From Stappia sediminis (GTDB lineage Bacteria > Pseudomonadota > Alphaproteobacteria > Rhizobiales > Stappiaceae): 64,000 nt of DNA. The stretch lies in the NCBI RefSeq assembly GCF_009826895.1, contig NZ_WUMV01000009.1, positions 186,001-250,000 on the forward strand. Reading direction: 5' to 3'. A model generated the notes under the pieces. That model made no database searches. It had not been told where the DNA came from and worked only from the letters and a program-made list of their open reading frames with translations. Shown here piece after piece: positions 48,516 through 57,676 of this stretch (within the stretch, counting starts at the first letter, position 1; each line of letters begins with the position of its first letter). Position numbers and translations under genes: made by a program.

Positions 48516-50624
48516 ATCCAACTCCATGATGAAACCGCTGCCGGTGCCGCTGGTGTCGTCCCATCTGTCGGCCCGCGCCTTTCGTAGATCCTTCTTGCCG
48601 CGGACCACCAGGAAGAAGCTGGAATAATCCTGCCGCGACCGGAAATCGTCAGGATTGCCGGGCGACCAGTTGGAATATGTGATCTTGTCGCCGTTCGCCC
48701 ATCGCCATCCGCCACGAGGCTCCTTCGCCTTCGGATCCTGGACGAGGCCGATCATCGGTCCGTGCTTGAAGGATTGTCCGTCGAAGTATTGATAGGTGAA
48801 AAACCTGTCTTCGTTCGCGACGAGATCGTAGACGAAGCGGCTTTCGGCCCGCGAATTGATCGCCACCAGATACCCGCCGCATTTTTCCGCCAACATCTTG
48901 ATGTAACCGCCGTTCATCCCGCGAATGACGGCAATATAAAGCTTGTTCTGATATCTCCCGTAGATCACATAGTTCAGGCCAAGACACCGGATGGCATCGA
49001 CAATCTTTTTATCTTCCCCCAGTGCCTCAAGGTCATTCGAGGAAATTATTTTCGCCTTTTGCGAACTGACGAAGTCTTCGCCCCCATCCGGCGAAGGAGA
49101 AGCCCCCAGCCGCCTCAGGAAAGACAGGCTCAAAAAGCCGGTCTGCTTGATCCCGAGGTCGCGCTGGTAGCGCGCGATCGCCCGTCGGGTATTCGGCCCG
49201 ATGATACCGTCCAGCGCGCCCACGGGGTGACCGCGCGCCGCAAGGCGTTTTTGCACATTGAGGCGCTGCGTCCGGTCCAGGGCAAGTATTGCCTCCACCG
49301 CCTCTTCATCGGTGGCGATCGATCGCGCTTGGTCGCCCGTCTTGATTGTGGCCAGCGCCAGCGGACCGTATTTCCTGTGCGCACCGTATTTGCGGTAGAA
49401 AAGCTGCCAGCTTCGCGGCGTGTCGATCCGTTTGGCGATTTTATAGGCTCGCTCGGCTGGTTCCGTGGACGGTTCGCTCGGCTCGCTTTCGTCCGGCATA
49501 TCCTCAAGCAACCGAGAGGCTATCGTCTCTTTGGGCAGCGCGGCTACCTTCATTTCTTCCTTTCGCGGTTGCGGGACTTGGCTTTGCGAAGCGGACGCCT
49601 TCACTTGAGGCTGGGTATCCACGCTTCCCGGACCAAGTTCCTTCAGCCGTGCGGCGGCGAGCGATGCGAAGGGATTGCCTTTATATTGCTCCACGAAGGC
49701 GCGAAGGGCGGCGCGGTCGCCTGAAGCCTCCAGTGCCTGCCATTCCCTGGCCGCCTTCACGTAAGGGTCTGCAACGCCCGGCTGGTTGTCGCCGGAAGAA
49801 ACCTCCGGCGCAGGCGCCGGTTGCGGCGGCATGAAATAGAACTCGCCGATGATCGAGCTGCTTTCCCACGGCACTTGCCGTTCGCCGGTCGCCTCCACGA
49901 CCTTGCGGCGCACATCGCGGAAAACGCGGGCGATTTCGAGGCCCGGCGTCGTGATCGTTTCGGCAAGAGCCTTCGTGTAGTGGCTGTTTTGGCCCTCCCC
50001 GTCGAGGGCGATATCGCCCGGCGCGGTGGAATAGGCGATGTAGGTTCCCCTTGGCGCGAGCACCGGGGCCAGACCGCGCGAAACCGAACGCGAAAGGCTC
50101 GCGAACGGGTTGTTGCGGCAGGAATCGAGGATGACGATATTCACCCCGCTTTGGGAGGATTCCATCAGCCGCAGGAACAGGTTGATGTTGATTGCCTCAA
50201 GGTCGATCTCGTCTTGCGCGCTGATGTTCGCGGTAACCGGCAGCAGGTAGTTTTCGCCGCGCACCTGCACGCCGTGGCCCGCGTAGTAGAAGACGCTTGC
50301 CTCCGTTTGCGCGCGGATGTCCCGCCCGAACTGGATCATCGCCCGCTTCATCGACCTGAGGTCGGCATCGATGACGGTCGTCACCTCGAAGCCCGCCTCC
50401 CCCAGCTTGTCCGAAATCAGGCGCGCGTCGTTCGCCGGGTTCTTCAGCGTTGCGACGTTGGTGTATGCGGAGTTGCCGATGACGAGCGCGACGCGCTTCG
50501 CAAGGGCGTTATCGGCGGATAAGACAAGCCACGCGATGGCGGCAAGCCAGACAAGACCATATCGAGAGGCGCATGCCCATCGGTTGAATACTGTCTCTCG
50601 GGATAATGGTCTACGCTGACACAT
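48513..50624 (-). CDS. Exported caspase-like protein with PG-binding and C-type-lectin-like domains
   Basis: 703 residues. A signal peptide or anchor (about 20-42) precedes a C14 caspase-like domain (44-265). The catalytic pair is His117 in YYAGHGVQ and Cys169 in LDSCRNNPF. A linker with TPR-like spacing follows. Next comes a PG_binding_1 domain (about 451-507, DGIIGPNTRRAIARYQRDLG). The C-terminal 140 residues (about 560-703) look like a C-type lectin-like domain: CGGYLVAINSRAES, WRWANGDKITYSNWSPGNPDD and RWDD. The calcium triads EPN/WND read NPDD/WDD, and the canonical disulfides are absent. Predicted location is the periplasm or cell surface. Its stop overlaps the palindrome leading to the secreted partner. 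The target is unknown. Confidence 0.9.
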   Translation of the reverse strand: MCQRRPLSRETVFNRWACASRYGLVWLAAIAWLVLSADNALAKRVALVIGNSAYTNVATLKNPANDARLISDKLGEAGFEVTTVIDADLRSMKRAMIQFGRDIRAQTEASVFYYAGHGVQVRGENYLLPVTANISAQDEIDLEAININLFLRLMESSQSGVNIVILDSCRNNPFASLSRSVSRGLAPVLAPRGTYIAYSTAPGDIALDGEGQNSHYTKALAETITTPGLEIARVFRDVRRKVVEATGERQVPWESSSIIGEFYFMPPQPAPAPEVSSGDNQPGVADPYVKAAREWQALEASGDRAALRAFVEQYKGNPFASLAAARLKELGPGSVDTQPQVKASASQSQVPQPRKEEMKVAALPKETIASRLLEDMPDESEPSEPSTEPAERAYKIAKRIDTPRSWQLFYRKYGAHRKYGPLALATIKTGDQARSIATDEEAVEAILALDRTQRLNVQKRLAARGHPVGALDGIIGPNTRRAIARYQRDLGIKQTGFLSLSFLRRLGASPSPDGGEDFVSSQKAKIISSNDLEALGEDKKIVDAIRCLGLNYVIYGRYQNKLYIAVIRGMNGGYIKMLAEKCGGYLVAINSRAESRFVYDLVANEDRFFTYQYFDGQSFKHGPMIGLVQDPKAKEPRGGWRWANGDKITYSNWSPGNPDDFRSRQDYSSFFLVVRGKKDLRKARADRWDDTSGTGSGFIMELD

Positions 50625-50829
50625 TTCCCATCCCGGCTGTTCTTTGCCGCGCGAACTGCGCGACGGCGGAAAACAACATCATATCAGAACATTGGAAATT
50701 TTGAATTATTTGCCCCGGAATTCATGAATATCCGGAAAGATGCTTCTTCTTTAAAAAACTCTACGTAATATACTCTGGGCACATTATGGCAACGCCGTAA
50801 GACGAAGCACGGTTGTGGAGGTATGGGCC

Positions 50830-51024
50830 ATGTCCCTGAAAGACAAGCTGACCGCCGCAATCATGTTGATCGCCTTGATCAGCATTCCCTTCCTGCTGTT
50901 CGGCAATCCGACGGGCCTGAGCGCAAAAGCCTTCGGCGCTGTGTCCTTCGGCATTATCCTTGTCTTCGGCGCGGTCAACCTGATCCTGGTCTGGTGGGAC
51001 AGCGTCGGCGGAAAGAAGCAATAG
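50830..51024 (+). CDS. Small two-helix membrane protein, 64 residues
   Basis: Two hydrophobic helices (about 8-24 and 36-56) with a short polar loop, and a basic C-terminal GGKKQ. GGAGG lies eight bases before ATG 50830, which strongly supports this strand and start over overlapping - strand frames. No family recognised. It lies between the divergent caspase gene and the convergent cyclase gene. Its TAG stop falls in a 13-mer (51022-51034) identical to the end of the RIME-like element. Confidence 0.7.
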   Translation: MSLKDKLTAAIMLIALISIPFLLFGNPTGLSAKAFGAVSFGIILVFGAVNLILVWWDSVGGKKQ

Positions 51025-51043
51025 AGCGCTTTCCCGAGCGTTT

Positions 51044-53374
51044 TCATTCGACCACGGAAAACGGAAACGGGCCGATGTCCGTCACCATCACGTAGTCGCC
51101 CCAGCGGGCGCGCGAGCGCGCGTCGAACATCCGGTAAACGGTCGAGCAGATTTCCACCCGCTGTTCTTCAAGCTGCCAGCTTTCGCAAAGAAGGTCGTCG
51201 CGTATCGCCCCCTCGCCCGTATCCGCCGTTGGCGGCCCGACGTGGATCGGCACGCCGTAGTGCGTTACTTGCCCGCCTTCCGTCCTTTTCTGGCGCCATT
51301 CGTTCTCGGCGAGCCAGAAATCGCTGCCGGAAATCTCCTTCCCGAACAGGACGTCCCTGATCTCCACGCCTTTGAGCCTGTTACCGCGATTGAGCGAAAG
51401 ATAGCCCCCTAGGCCAGCCGGCGCGCCTGCGGCCCGCAATGAAGCGGCGAAACGCTCCTGCACGAGCGGGTCGCGGAAGGGATGGGTAAAGACGGCCCAG
51501 GCCAGATCAATGTTCCGCCATGTGTGGAATCGCGGATTGCGAAAGGCTTGCGGGCGCACGGTCCACGACATCGCCGGCCGGTCGAGATAACCACGCGAAA
51601 ACGTCTCGAAAGCTTCTTGCGCATCCTTCGTTCGCCCAAGTTCCGCAAGCGCGGCTGCGCGGATACCATCGAACTCCGAACGCCGCTCCGGCGCGGTTGA
51701 AATTGCCCGGTCCAGCGCCTTGAGAGAAGCTTCCGCATTGCCGAGCGCATATTCGGCCAGCCCGGTCAGGAAATGCGCCTTGGCAGGTGCCGCGGGGTTC
51801 TGCCGCAACGCCTCCTCTGCTGTGGCATGCCCTGTTTCCGCCTGTCCGGCGTAGATTTCGGCCTCCGCCAGCGCCTCCATGGCGTCGCTGTCGTTGGGAC
51901 TTTGCTTCAGCGCCTCGCTTGCCTCGGCGATCGCGCGGTCATGCTGATGTTTCCTGAGCGCAAGCCAGGACCGTATTACGTGAGCATCTTCATTCGCCGT
52001 TGCGCCTTCTCGCGTCAAAAGCGCCCAGGAACGGGCAAGCGCATCCGACCAGTGCAGGTCGAGGGCGTCGGCATAGGCCTGCACGCCAAAGGCAGCCTGA
52101 GCATATGTCTTGGCAAGTGCCGTGCGCGGGCGCTCATAGCCGGGGTCGAGGTCCATTGCACGCGTAAACGCCCTGGCCGCGGCCGCGTAGTCCTGCGGCC
52201 CGCCCCTGCGGTAAAGCGCAAGACCCCGGAGATAGGCATCATACGCGGCTGGATTTTCCGTTTCCTCGCGCGGCGAAACCTCGCCTTCGCCCGGCAGAAG
52301 GCGGTTCGTAAGCTCGGCGATGATGCGTGAGGTTATCTCGTCCTGCAGGTCGAAAACGGCATCGGCCTCGCCGTCGTAGCGTTCGGCCCAGACCGCGCCC
52401 CCCGTCGTCGCCTCCACGAGTTGCGCGTTGATACGCACCTCGCTTCCGGCCCGTCGCACGCTTCCTTCAAGAACATATCTGACGCCAAGCGCTTCCGCCG
52501 CTTGCCTGGTGGAAGTTTCCTTGCCCTTGAAGGTGAAGGAAGAATTTCGCGAGATCACGAAAAGCCCGCTGACCTTGGAAAGATCGGTGATCAGGTCTTC
52601 GGTAACGCCGTCGGCGAACCATCCGGCCTCTTCTTGCGCACTCATGTTCTTGAAGGGAAGCACGGCGATCGACGGTTTGTCGGGCAAGGGATGCGCCATG
52701 CGCTCTTCCCTTGCCGGCTCGGCGACTTGCGTGCCGGCCGACCGATAGATGTATGCGCCACCTGCAGCAGCCAAAAGCAGAGCAACCGACGCTCCGGCAA
52801 CCGAAAGCCACCTCTTTCGCGGCTTTGCAACGGGTGGAGCCGAAGGGTCGATACGCATGGCATAGGTTTCGACCGGAACGGGAATGTTCTTGAGCGTCTG
52901 TGCGCCCATCGGCTCGAAGGAAGTGTCGATCTTGCCCCGGATTTCCTCCTCGACCTTGGCCGATATGCAGATGCCGCCCGGCGGTGCCAGCGGCTCCAGG
53001 CGCGCGGCGATGTTCACGCCGTCGCCATAGATGTCCGACCCCTCGCCGATCACGTCTCCGAAGTTGATTCCGACCCGGAATACGAGCTTCTCGCCGTCCG
53101 CCCGCTGCCCGTTGGCTTGCGCCAGTTTTTCCTGAACGGCCAGCGCGAACGCCACCGCATCGACGATGCTGGCAAACTCGAGCAGAAATCCATCGCCCAT
53201 GCGCTTGACGACACGGCCATGGTGCTTTCCGGTCAGCGGCCGAATGGTCTTGTCATGCGTGTCGGTGAGGCGCTTGAATGTTCCGGCCTCGTCCCGGGCC
53301 ATAAGCCGGCTGTATCCGGCCACGTCCATGACCACGATTGCGGAAAGCCGGCGTTGAGTATTTGCCTCGTCCAT
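51044..53374 (-). CDS. Class III adenylate/guanylate cyclase with TolB-like and TPR regions
   Basis: 776 residues. The N-terminal class III cyclase domain (about 8-175) has the metal Asp in VVMDVAGYSRLM, KRMGDGFLLEF, the second metal Asp in INFGDVIGEG, and YGDGVNIAARLEPLAPPGG. One membrane helix (about 190-210) leads to a periplasmic-type region with the SIAVLPFKNMS...FADGVTEDLITDLSK signature (TolB-N/FlgO-like), a beta stretch, then about six TPR-like helical pairs. The last 150 residues are unknown. This architecture is abundant in rhizobia, where such cyclases respond to environmental signals. Confidence 0.93.
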   Translation of the reverse strand: MDEANTQRRLSAIVVMDVAGYSRLMARDEAGTFKRLTDTHDKTIRPLTGKHHGRVVKRMGDGFLLEFASIVDAVAFALAVQEKLAQANGQRADGEKLVFRVGINFGDVIGEGSDIYGDGVNIAARLEPLAPPGGICISAKVEEEIRGKIDTSFEPMGAQTLKNIPVPVETYAMRIDPSAPPVAKPRKRWLSVAGASVALLLAAAGGAYIYRSAGTQVAEPAREERMAHPLPDKPSIAVLPFKNMSAQEEAGWFADGVTEDLITDLSKVSGLFVISRNSSFTFKGKETSTRQAAEALGVRYVLEGSVRRAGSEVRINAQLVEATTGGAVWAERYDGEADAVFDLQDEITSRIIAELTNRLLPGEGEVSPREETENPAAYDAYLRGLALYRRGGPQDYAAAARAFTRAMDLDPGYERPRTALAKTYAQAAFGVQAYADALDLHWSDALARSWALLTREGATANEDAHVIRSWLALRKHQHDRAIAEASEALKQSPNDSDAMEALAEAEIYAGQAETGHATAEEALRQNPAAPAKAHFLTGLAEYALGNAEASLKALDRAISTAPERRSEFDGIRAAALAELGRTKDAQEAFETFSRGYLDRPAMSWTVRPQAFRNPRFHTWRNIDLAWAVFTHPFRDPLVQERFAASLRAAGAPAGLGGYLSLNRGNRLKGVEIRDVLFGKEISGSDFWLAENEWRQKRTEGGQVTHYGVPIHVGPPTADTGEGAIRDDLLCESWQLEEQRVEICSTVYRMFDARSRARWGDYVMVTDIGPFPFSVVE

Positions 53375-53439
53375 GAAACCCCGAGGAAAAATCCATCCGA
53401 CTTAACCTTGGGGAATTTGTTAAAGTACGCAACAGCCCG

Positions 53440-54558
53440 TCAGCGGCTTTCCATCCATGCCTTGTAGCGCTCGGAAGCGTCGGTCCCGTTTTCCGCCCAC
53501 CAGTCCGGATTGGCGATAATGGTGCGCGCCATAACCTCCTCGCGGTCCGGCATGTGTTCCATGACGGTCTGGCCAGAGTGGAACCAGGGCTCGTTCTCGC
53601 GAATAATCTTCAATGCCGACCGGCGCATCGGACCGTACGGGATCCACCGGGCCTGTTCGGCCTGTGCTTGCGGTGTGGTGCTGATTTTCAGGAACTCGAA
53701 TGCGGCCTCCCTGTTCGGGGCGCCCTTGACGATCGCGAACCATTCCTCTTCCAGCAGTTGGCCGTCCCAGACGATCTCGTAGTCCGCGCCATGCGCCAGG
53801 ATAGCCTCGCTCACCCGTCCATTGTAGCCGGTCGAGACCGCGGCCTTGCCAGAATTGACCAGTTCCAGCGGTTCCGTCCCAGCCGACCAGAAAACGACCT
53901 GGTCGCCAAGGCTCTCGAGCTTGGCAAACGCGCGGTCCAGCCCTTCGTCGGTGGACAGCACGTCATAGACGTCACCCGGCGCCACGCCGTCGGCTACGAG
54001 CGCCATTTCCAGGTTCGATTGCGCGAAAACGCTTAGGCCCCGTTTGCCGGGGAAGCGCTCCAGATCGAAGAAATCGGAAATGGTCTTCGGGCCTTCATCT
54101 CCAAATTTGCCCCTTTCGTAGAACGTCACCCATGACCAGATGATGTTCGGAGAAACGCAATCGTTCGGACGCGGTACGATCAGGTCGCCTTCGGCGGTCC
54201 CACTCTCATCCGGCGCCGTTACCACTTCTTCCGGCAGCTTCTCGAACAGACCTTCGGCGCATCCCTTGCGGGCATCGCTCGGGAAAACATCGACAACGTC
54301 CCATATCACGTCGCCGCTCTTCACCTGCGCACGGATATCGGCAAGCCCCCCATTGTAGTTCACCCAGCGGATCGTCTTGCCGGTCTTTTCCTCGAAAGGC
54401 TTGCCATAGGCTTCCTGTTGGCTTCTGGCGTAGGTCCCGCCCCATGTCACCACGGTCAGGTCAGCGGCATTCGCATCGGCGATGAAGACAGTTCCGCAGA
54501 TAAAGCCGGCCATGACGCAGCTTCCGGCGATACGTCGGAAAACGGGATTGGCCGGCAT
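53440..54558 (-). CDS. PotD-like ABC transporter substrate-binding protein
   Basis: 372 residues. A signal peptide ends at ADANAA. The mature part opens LTVVTWGGTYARSQQEAY and has WVNYNGGLADIRAQVKSGDVIWDVVDVFPSDA, then the SDEGLDRAFAKL segment. This is the spermidine/putrescine or thiamine-type binding-protein family. AGGAGGGGG precedes the ATG. No permease or ATPase gene is nearby in the window, so its transporter must be encoded elsewhere. Confidence 0.92.
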   Translation of the reverse strand: MPANPVFRRIAGSCVMAGFICGTVFIADANAADLTVVTWGGTYARSQQEAYGKPFEEKTGKTIRWVNYNGGLADIRAQVKSGDVIWDVVDVFPSDARKGCAEGLFEKLPEEVVTAPDESGTAEGDLIVPRPNDCVSPNIIWSWVTFYERGKFGDEGPKTISDFFDLERFPGKRGLSVFAQSNLEMALVADGVAPGDVYDVLSTDEGLDRAFAKLESLGDQVVFWSAGTEPLELVNSGKAAVSTGYNGRVSEAILAHGADYEIVWDGQLLEEEWFAIVKGAPNREAAFEFLKISTTPQAQAEQARWIPYGPMRRSALKIIRENEPWFHSGQTVMEHMPDREEVMARTIIANPDWWAENGTDASERYKAWMESR

Positions 54559-54638
54559 CGTTACCCCCTCCTGTGCGGCATGGTCGTGCGTTCATGCCGA
54601 TGGATTGGAGATTGGCGCTTTCTCCCTTCCGTTCGTCA

Positions 54639-54659
54639 TTGCCGGGCTTGACCCGGCAA
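54639..54659. repeat. REP-like palindrome
   Basis: TTGCCGGG (54639-54646) pairs with CCCGGCAA (54652-54659) around CTTGA, preceded by CGTCA and followed by CCCAT. I recognise this short motif as a widespread intergenic repeat in alphaproteobacteria. It lies in the 220-bp gap before the potD-like gene. Confidence 0.6.
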
Positions 54660-54778
54660 CCCATACGGCATTCGCAACAAATACTTGTCATCCAATCGGC
54701 ATTCCCATGAGTGCCCATCGGATGGAGGACAGAGTTTTAACACGCAGCGCCCCTCGCCCCAAACCGCCGGCAAGGTCT

Positions 54779-55870
54779 TCAACCTTCACCCTGGAAGCGC
54801 ATTCGTCGCTTCGCCGAAATCGATGTCGGTATCGCAGCCGCTGCATCTTCCATTATTTCACGCGTCAGCAGCTTCCCGGCCAACGGGCCCAGGATCAACC
54901 CTGCGTGCGCGACGGCCAAAAAGAGGCCATCGATCTCCCACGCCCGTCCAACGATCGGCATTCCGTCGTCAGGCATCGGACGCTGGCCGACCGTCAGTGA
55001 AACGGATTGGATAGCTCCCGTTCCTGAAAATCGGTCCCGAATGCTTGCCAGCACCTTATTCCGCACTTCCGCCTGGTCTTCGGCCTCCGAATAATCTTCG
55101 GCGACGAGAACCTCGTTTCCCGCGCCTTGGCGCACCTCGAGATCCGGGTTGGACACGACGCCGCGCACGAATGCGTTTTCCGCCTTGAACCGCAGCAGTA
55201 CGGCAGGCGATGTGCTTAAGCCGGGATCGATGCCGAGCGGCTGAAGAAGCGCCTTCGCCCTCGCTCCTGCGGTCACGATCACTGCATCGGTCTCGATAAA
55301 ACCTTCGCCCGCTCTCACTCCGGATACGCTGCCGCCCAGGGTTTCAATCGCTTCCACCTCGGTGCAAAAGCGGATTTCCGCTCCGCGCTCCCGCGCGGCG
55401 TCTAGAAGCGTTTTCGTGACGTGCAGCGGATCGGCCACCGCCTCGTCGGGAGAATGGACCGCACAATCGGGTATGGCCTCAAGTCCCGGCTCGAGTTCGA
55501 CGATGCGTTCAGGCCCTGCAAGCTCGACCCTGTTGCCCGCCGTCATGTGCTCCCGGAACAAGCGCTCGGTTTTCTCCGCCGTATCTTTCCAGACGAGCGA
55601 TCCGCACCACCGCAGGCCCAGCTTGCCGCCGAGTTCCCCATCAAGCCCCCTGTATCCCTGGACCGCTTCATTTCGAAAACGGTAAAGCTCCAGCGTCGCA
55701 TCGGGTGGCAGATTGATCAGGTTGATCCAGCCGAAAGCGTGCCGGGTCACGCCGGGCGCCGGTTCTTCGCCTTTTTCAAGCACAGTGACGCGGGCGCCGG
55801 CTCGGGCCAGATGATAGGCGGCACTTGCGCCCATGATCCCGCCGCCGATGACGATGCAGTGCCGCCTCAC
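54779..55870 (-). CDS. FAD-dependent oxidoreductase, DAO family
   Basis: Flavoprotein of the D-amino-acid oxidase/glycine oxidase superfamily. It has 363 residues if started at GTG 55870, which places the dinucleotide motif HCIVIGGGIMGASAAYHLARAGARVTVLEKG at the N-terminus as usual; there is no good ATG nearby. The C-terminal FAD motif is TVGQRPMPDDGMPIVGR and VAHAGLILGPLAGKLL. The substrate is unknown. It begins 17 bp after the stop of the SMP-30 gene, so the two are probably an operon, perhaps for sugar-acid or amino-acid use. Confidence 0.9.
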   Translation of the reverse strand: MRRHCIVIGGGIMGASAAYHLARAGARVTVLEKGEEPAPGVTRHAFGWINLINLPPDATLELYRFRNEAVQGYRGLDGELGGKLGLRWCGSLVWKDTAEKTERLFREHMTAGNRVELAGPERIVELEPGLEAIPDCAVHSPDEAVADPLHVTKTLLDAARERGAEIRFCTEVEAIETLGGSVSGVRAGEGFIETDAVIVTAGARAKALLQPLGIDPGLSTSPAVLLRFKAENAFVRGVVSNPDLEVRQGAGNEVLVAEDYSEAEDQAEVRNKVLASIRDRFSGTGAIQSVSLTVGQRPMPDDGMPIVGRAWEIDGLFLAVAHAGLILGPLAGKLLTREIMEDAAAAIPTSISAKRRMRFQGEG

Positions 55871-55887
55871 CCGCGTTTTCTCGAACG

Positions 55888-56805
55888 TCAGAAGGTCTTC
55901 GCGCCGGTCGTGCAAAGCCGCACGGTATAGACGCTCTTCGATGCTGTGATGAAAAGCCGGTTCCCCTTCGGCCCGCCGAAGCAGACGTTGGAGACGATTT
56001 CGGGTACGAATATCTTGCCGATTAGCGTCCCGTCGGGGTGGATGCAGTGCACCCCGTTTGCCGCGCTCGTCCAGATGCGGCCCTGGTTGTCGAGGCGGAA
56101 GCCGTCGAAGACGCCCTCCTCGCACTCGGCGAAAACCTCTCCGCCCGAAAGCTTGCCGTCGTCGCCGACGGCGAACTTGCGGATGTGGTGCTCGCCGCTT
56201 GCGTAGCGCGTCCCTCCGGAATCCGCGATGTAGAGCGTCTTTTCATCCAAGGAAAAGGCAAGTCCGTTCGGGCAGGCGAAATCGTGGGTAACCCGCGTTA
56301 TCTCACCGCTTGCCGGGTCGATACGGTAGACATGCTCGCCGTCCTGTTCCGGCTCCGCCTGGAAGCCTTCATAGTCGGATTCGATGCCATAGGCCGGGTC
56401 TGTGAACCAGATCGAACCGTCGGATTTCACGACCACGTCGTTCGGGCTGTTGAAGCGCTTTCCCTGGTAACGGCTTGCAAGCGTCGTCACCGTACCGTCG
56501 TGCTCGATACGCGTTACCGTGCGCGTGCCGTGCTCGCAGGCGACGATGCGCCCCTGCCGGTCGAGGGTGCTTCCGTTCGTATAGCAGCCGAGCCCGCTTC
56601 GAAGATCGCCGACGGCTCCCGTCAGTTCGTCCCACCGGAGGCGCCGGTCGTTGGGGATGTCGCTCCAGATCAGCGAGCGAAAGGCAGGCGAATAGACCGG
56701 GCCTTCCGTCCATTGTCCGTCAGACCAGATCTGCTCGACAGGCTCGGCAAGCTTGATACTTCTCCTGAAACGCTCGTCGCGGATTTCATAGCGCTCGGTC
56801 TTCAC
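55888..56805 (-). CDS. SMP-30/gluconolactonase-family protein
   Basis: Six-bladed propeller lactonase family, 305 residues. The start is GTG 56805 with GGGAGGGTG upstream. Motifs: EGPVYSPAFRSLIWSDIPNDR with the metal-binding Glu, NSPNDVVVKSDGSIWFTDPAYG, ACPNGLAFSLDEKTLYIADS, and DGFRLDNQGRIWTSAANGVHCI. The last contains the catalytic Asp region. Probable hydrolysis of a sugar lactone; the substrate is unknown. It lies upstream of the DAO-family gene and 76 bp downstream of the LysE gene. Confidence 0.93.
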   Translation of the reverse strand: MKTERYEIRDERFRRSIKLAEPVEQIWSDGQWTEGPVYSPAFRSLIWSDIPNDRRLRWDELTGAVGDLRSGLGCYTNGSTLDRQGRIVACEHGTRTVTRIEHDGTVTTLASRYQGKRFNSPNDVVVKSDGSIWFTDPAYGIESDYEGFQAEPEQDGEHVYRIDPASGEITRVTHDFACPNGLAFSLDEKTLYIADSGGTRYASGEHHIRKFAVGDDGKLSGGEVFAECEEGVFDGFRLDNQGRIWTSAANGVHCIHPDGTLIGKIFVPEIVSNVCFGGPKGNRLFITASKSVYTVRLCTTGAKTF

Positions 56806-56881
56806 GGACGCACCCTCCCGTTTATGGTCTTATGCTCGAGCAGGACGTTATCCCGCCTTCCGGCGGCAGCCAAGATGTTGG

Positions 56882-57505
56882 CTACCTTGGAGAAACCGCC
56901 AGCCGCCCGGCAATTCCAAGAAGCAACAGTCCGGAAAGCTTCCTGAATACGTCGTAGCGCGCCTGCGTAAGGAAGCGTGTTCGAAGCGCCGAAGCCGCGA
57001 ATGCGTATGTCGTCAAGGAACAGATCGACAAGGCGCAATACGTCAGGACGAAAACGGAAATCTGCGGCAGAAACGCTTGATCGGGCCGCATGAATTGCGG
57101 AAACACGGCCACAAAGAAAAGCACCGCCTTCGGGTTCATGACGGCGAGAAGAAACGCTTCGACGAAGAGGCGCAAGGGCGACGCGCTTGAATCAGGCGCA
57201 GCCATTGAAAGGTCGATTTTCTCCCGCTTGAAAAGCAACTTGAGGCCCAGATAGGCAAGGTAGCCGATACCGGCCCATCGAAAGATCGCCCACAACACTT
57301 CCGAAGCCAGGACGAAAGATGCGACGCCGGCGCCACAAAGGATCGCGCCTGCGGCAAGTCCCAGCGCATTGCCGAATACGGTGGGCCGCGTCGCGTTGAA
57401 ACCGAGGGAAATCGAACGGTTGATCGTGTTCAATATCGCCGGGCCGGGCGTCACGATATTTGCTGCGCAAATGGTCGCGAATGCGATCCAGAGAGAAAAT
57501 TCCAT
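56882..57505 (-). CDS. LysE-family amino-acid exporter
   Basis: 207 residues with six membrane helices. The N-terminal TPGPAILNTINRSISLGF and the SEVLWAIFRWAGIGYLAYLGLKLLF and LLAVMNPKAVLFFVAVFPQFM segments are typical of RhtB/LysE exporters. AAGGAA precedes the ATG. The substrate is unknown; homoserine, threonine and lysine are transported by relatives. Confidence 0.94.
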   Translation of the reverse strand: MEFSLWIAFATICAANIVTPGPAILNTINRSISLGFNATRPTVFGNALGLAAGAILCGAGVASFVLASEVLWAIFRWAGIGYLAYLGLKLLFKREKIDLSMAAPDSSASPLRLFVEAFLLAVMNPKAVLFFVAVFPQFMRPDQAFLPQISVFVLTYCALSICSLTTYAFAASALRTRFLTQARYDVFRKLSGLLLLGIAGRLAVSPR

Positions 57506-57676
57506 CGTTGTTCCTTCAGGCTAATTCTTGAACTACGGGAAAACCAATCGGTATTTTCGTTTGCCGGCCGGACGGATTCGGTCCGCGAAATCGAGCTGCT
57601 CTTACTATTTTTTCGGGAAGGCCGCGTTCACATTGCCTTGTCCGGCAGGCGGGCCGCGATCTGGCGCTTGGGCCGA

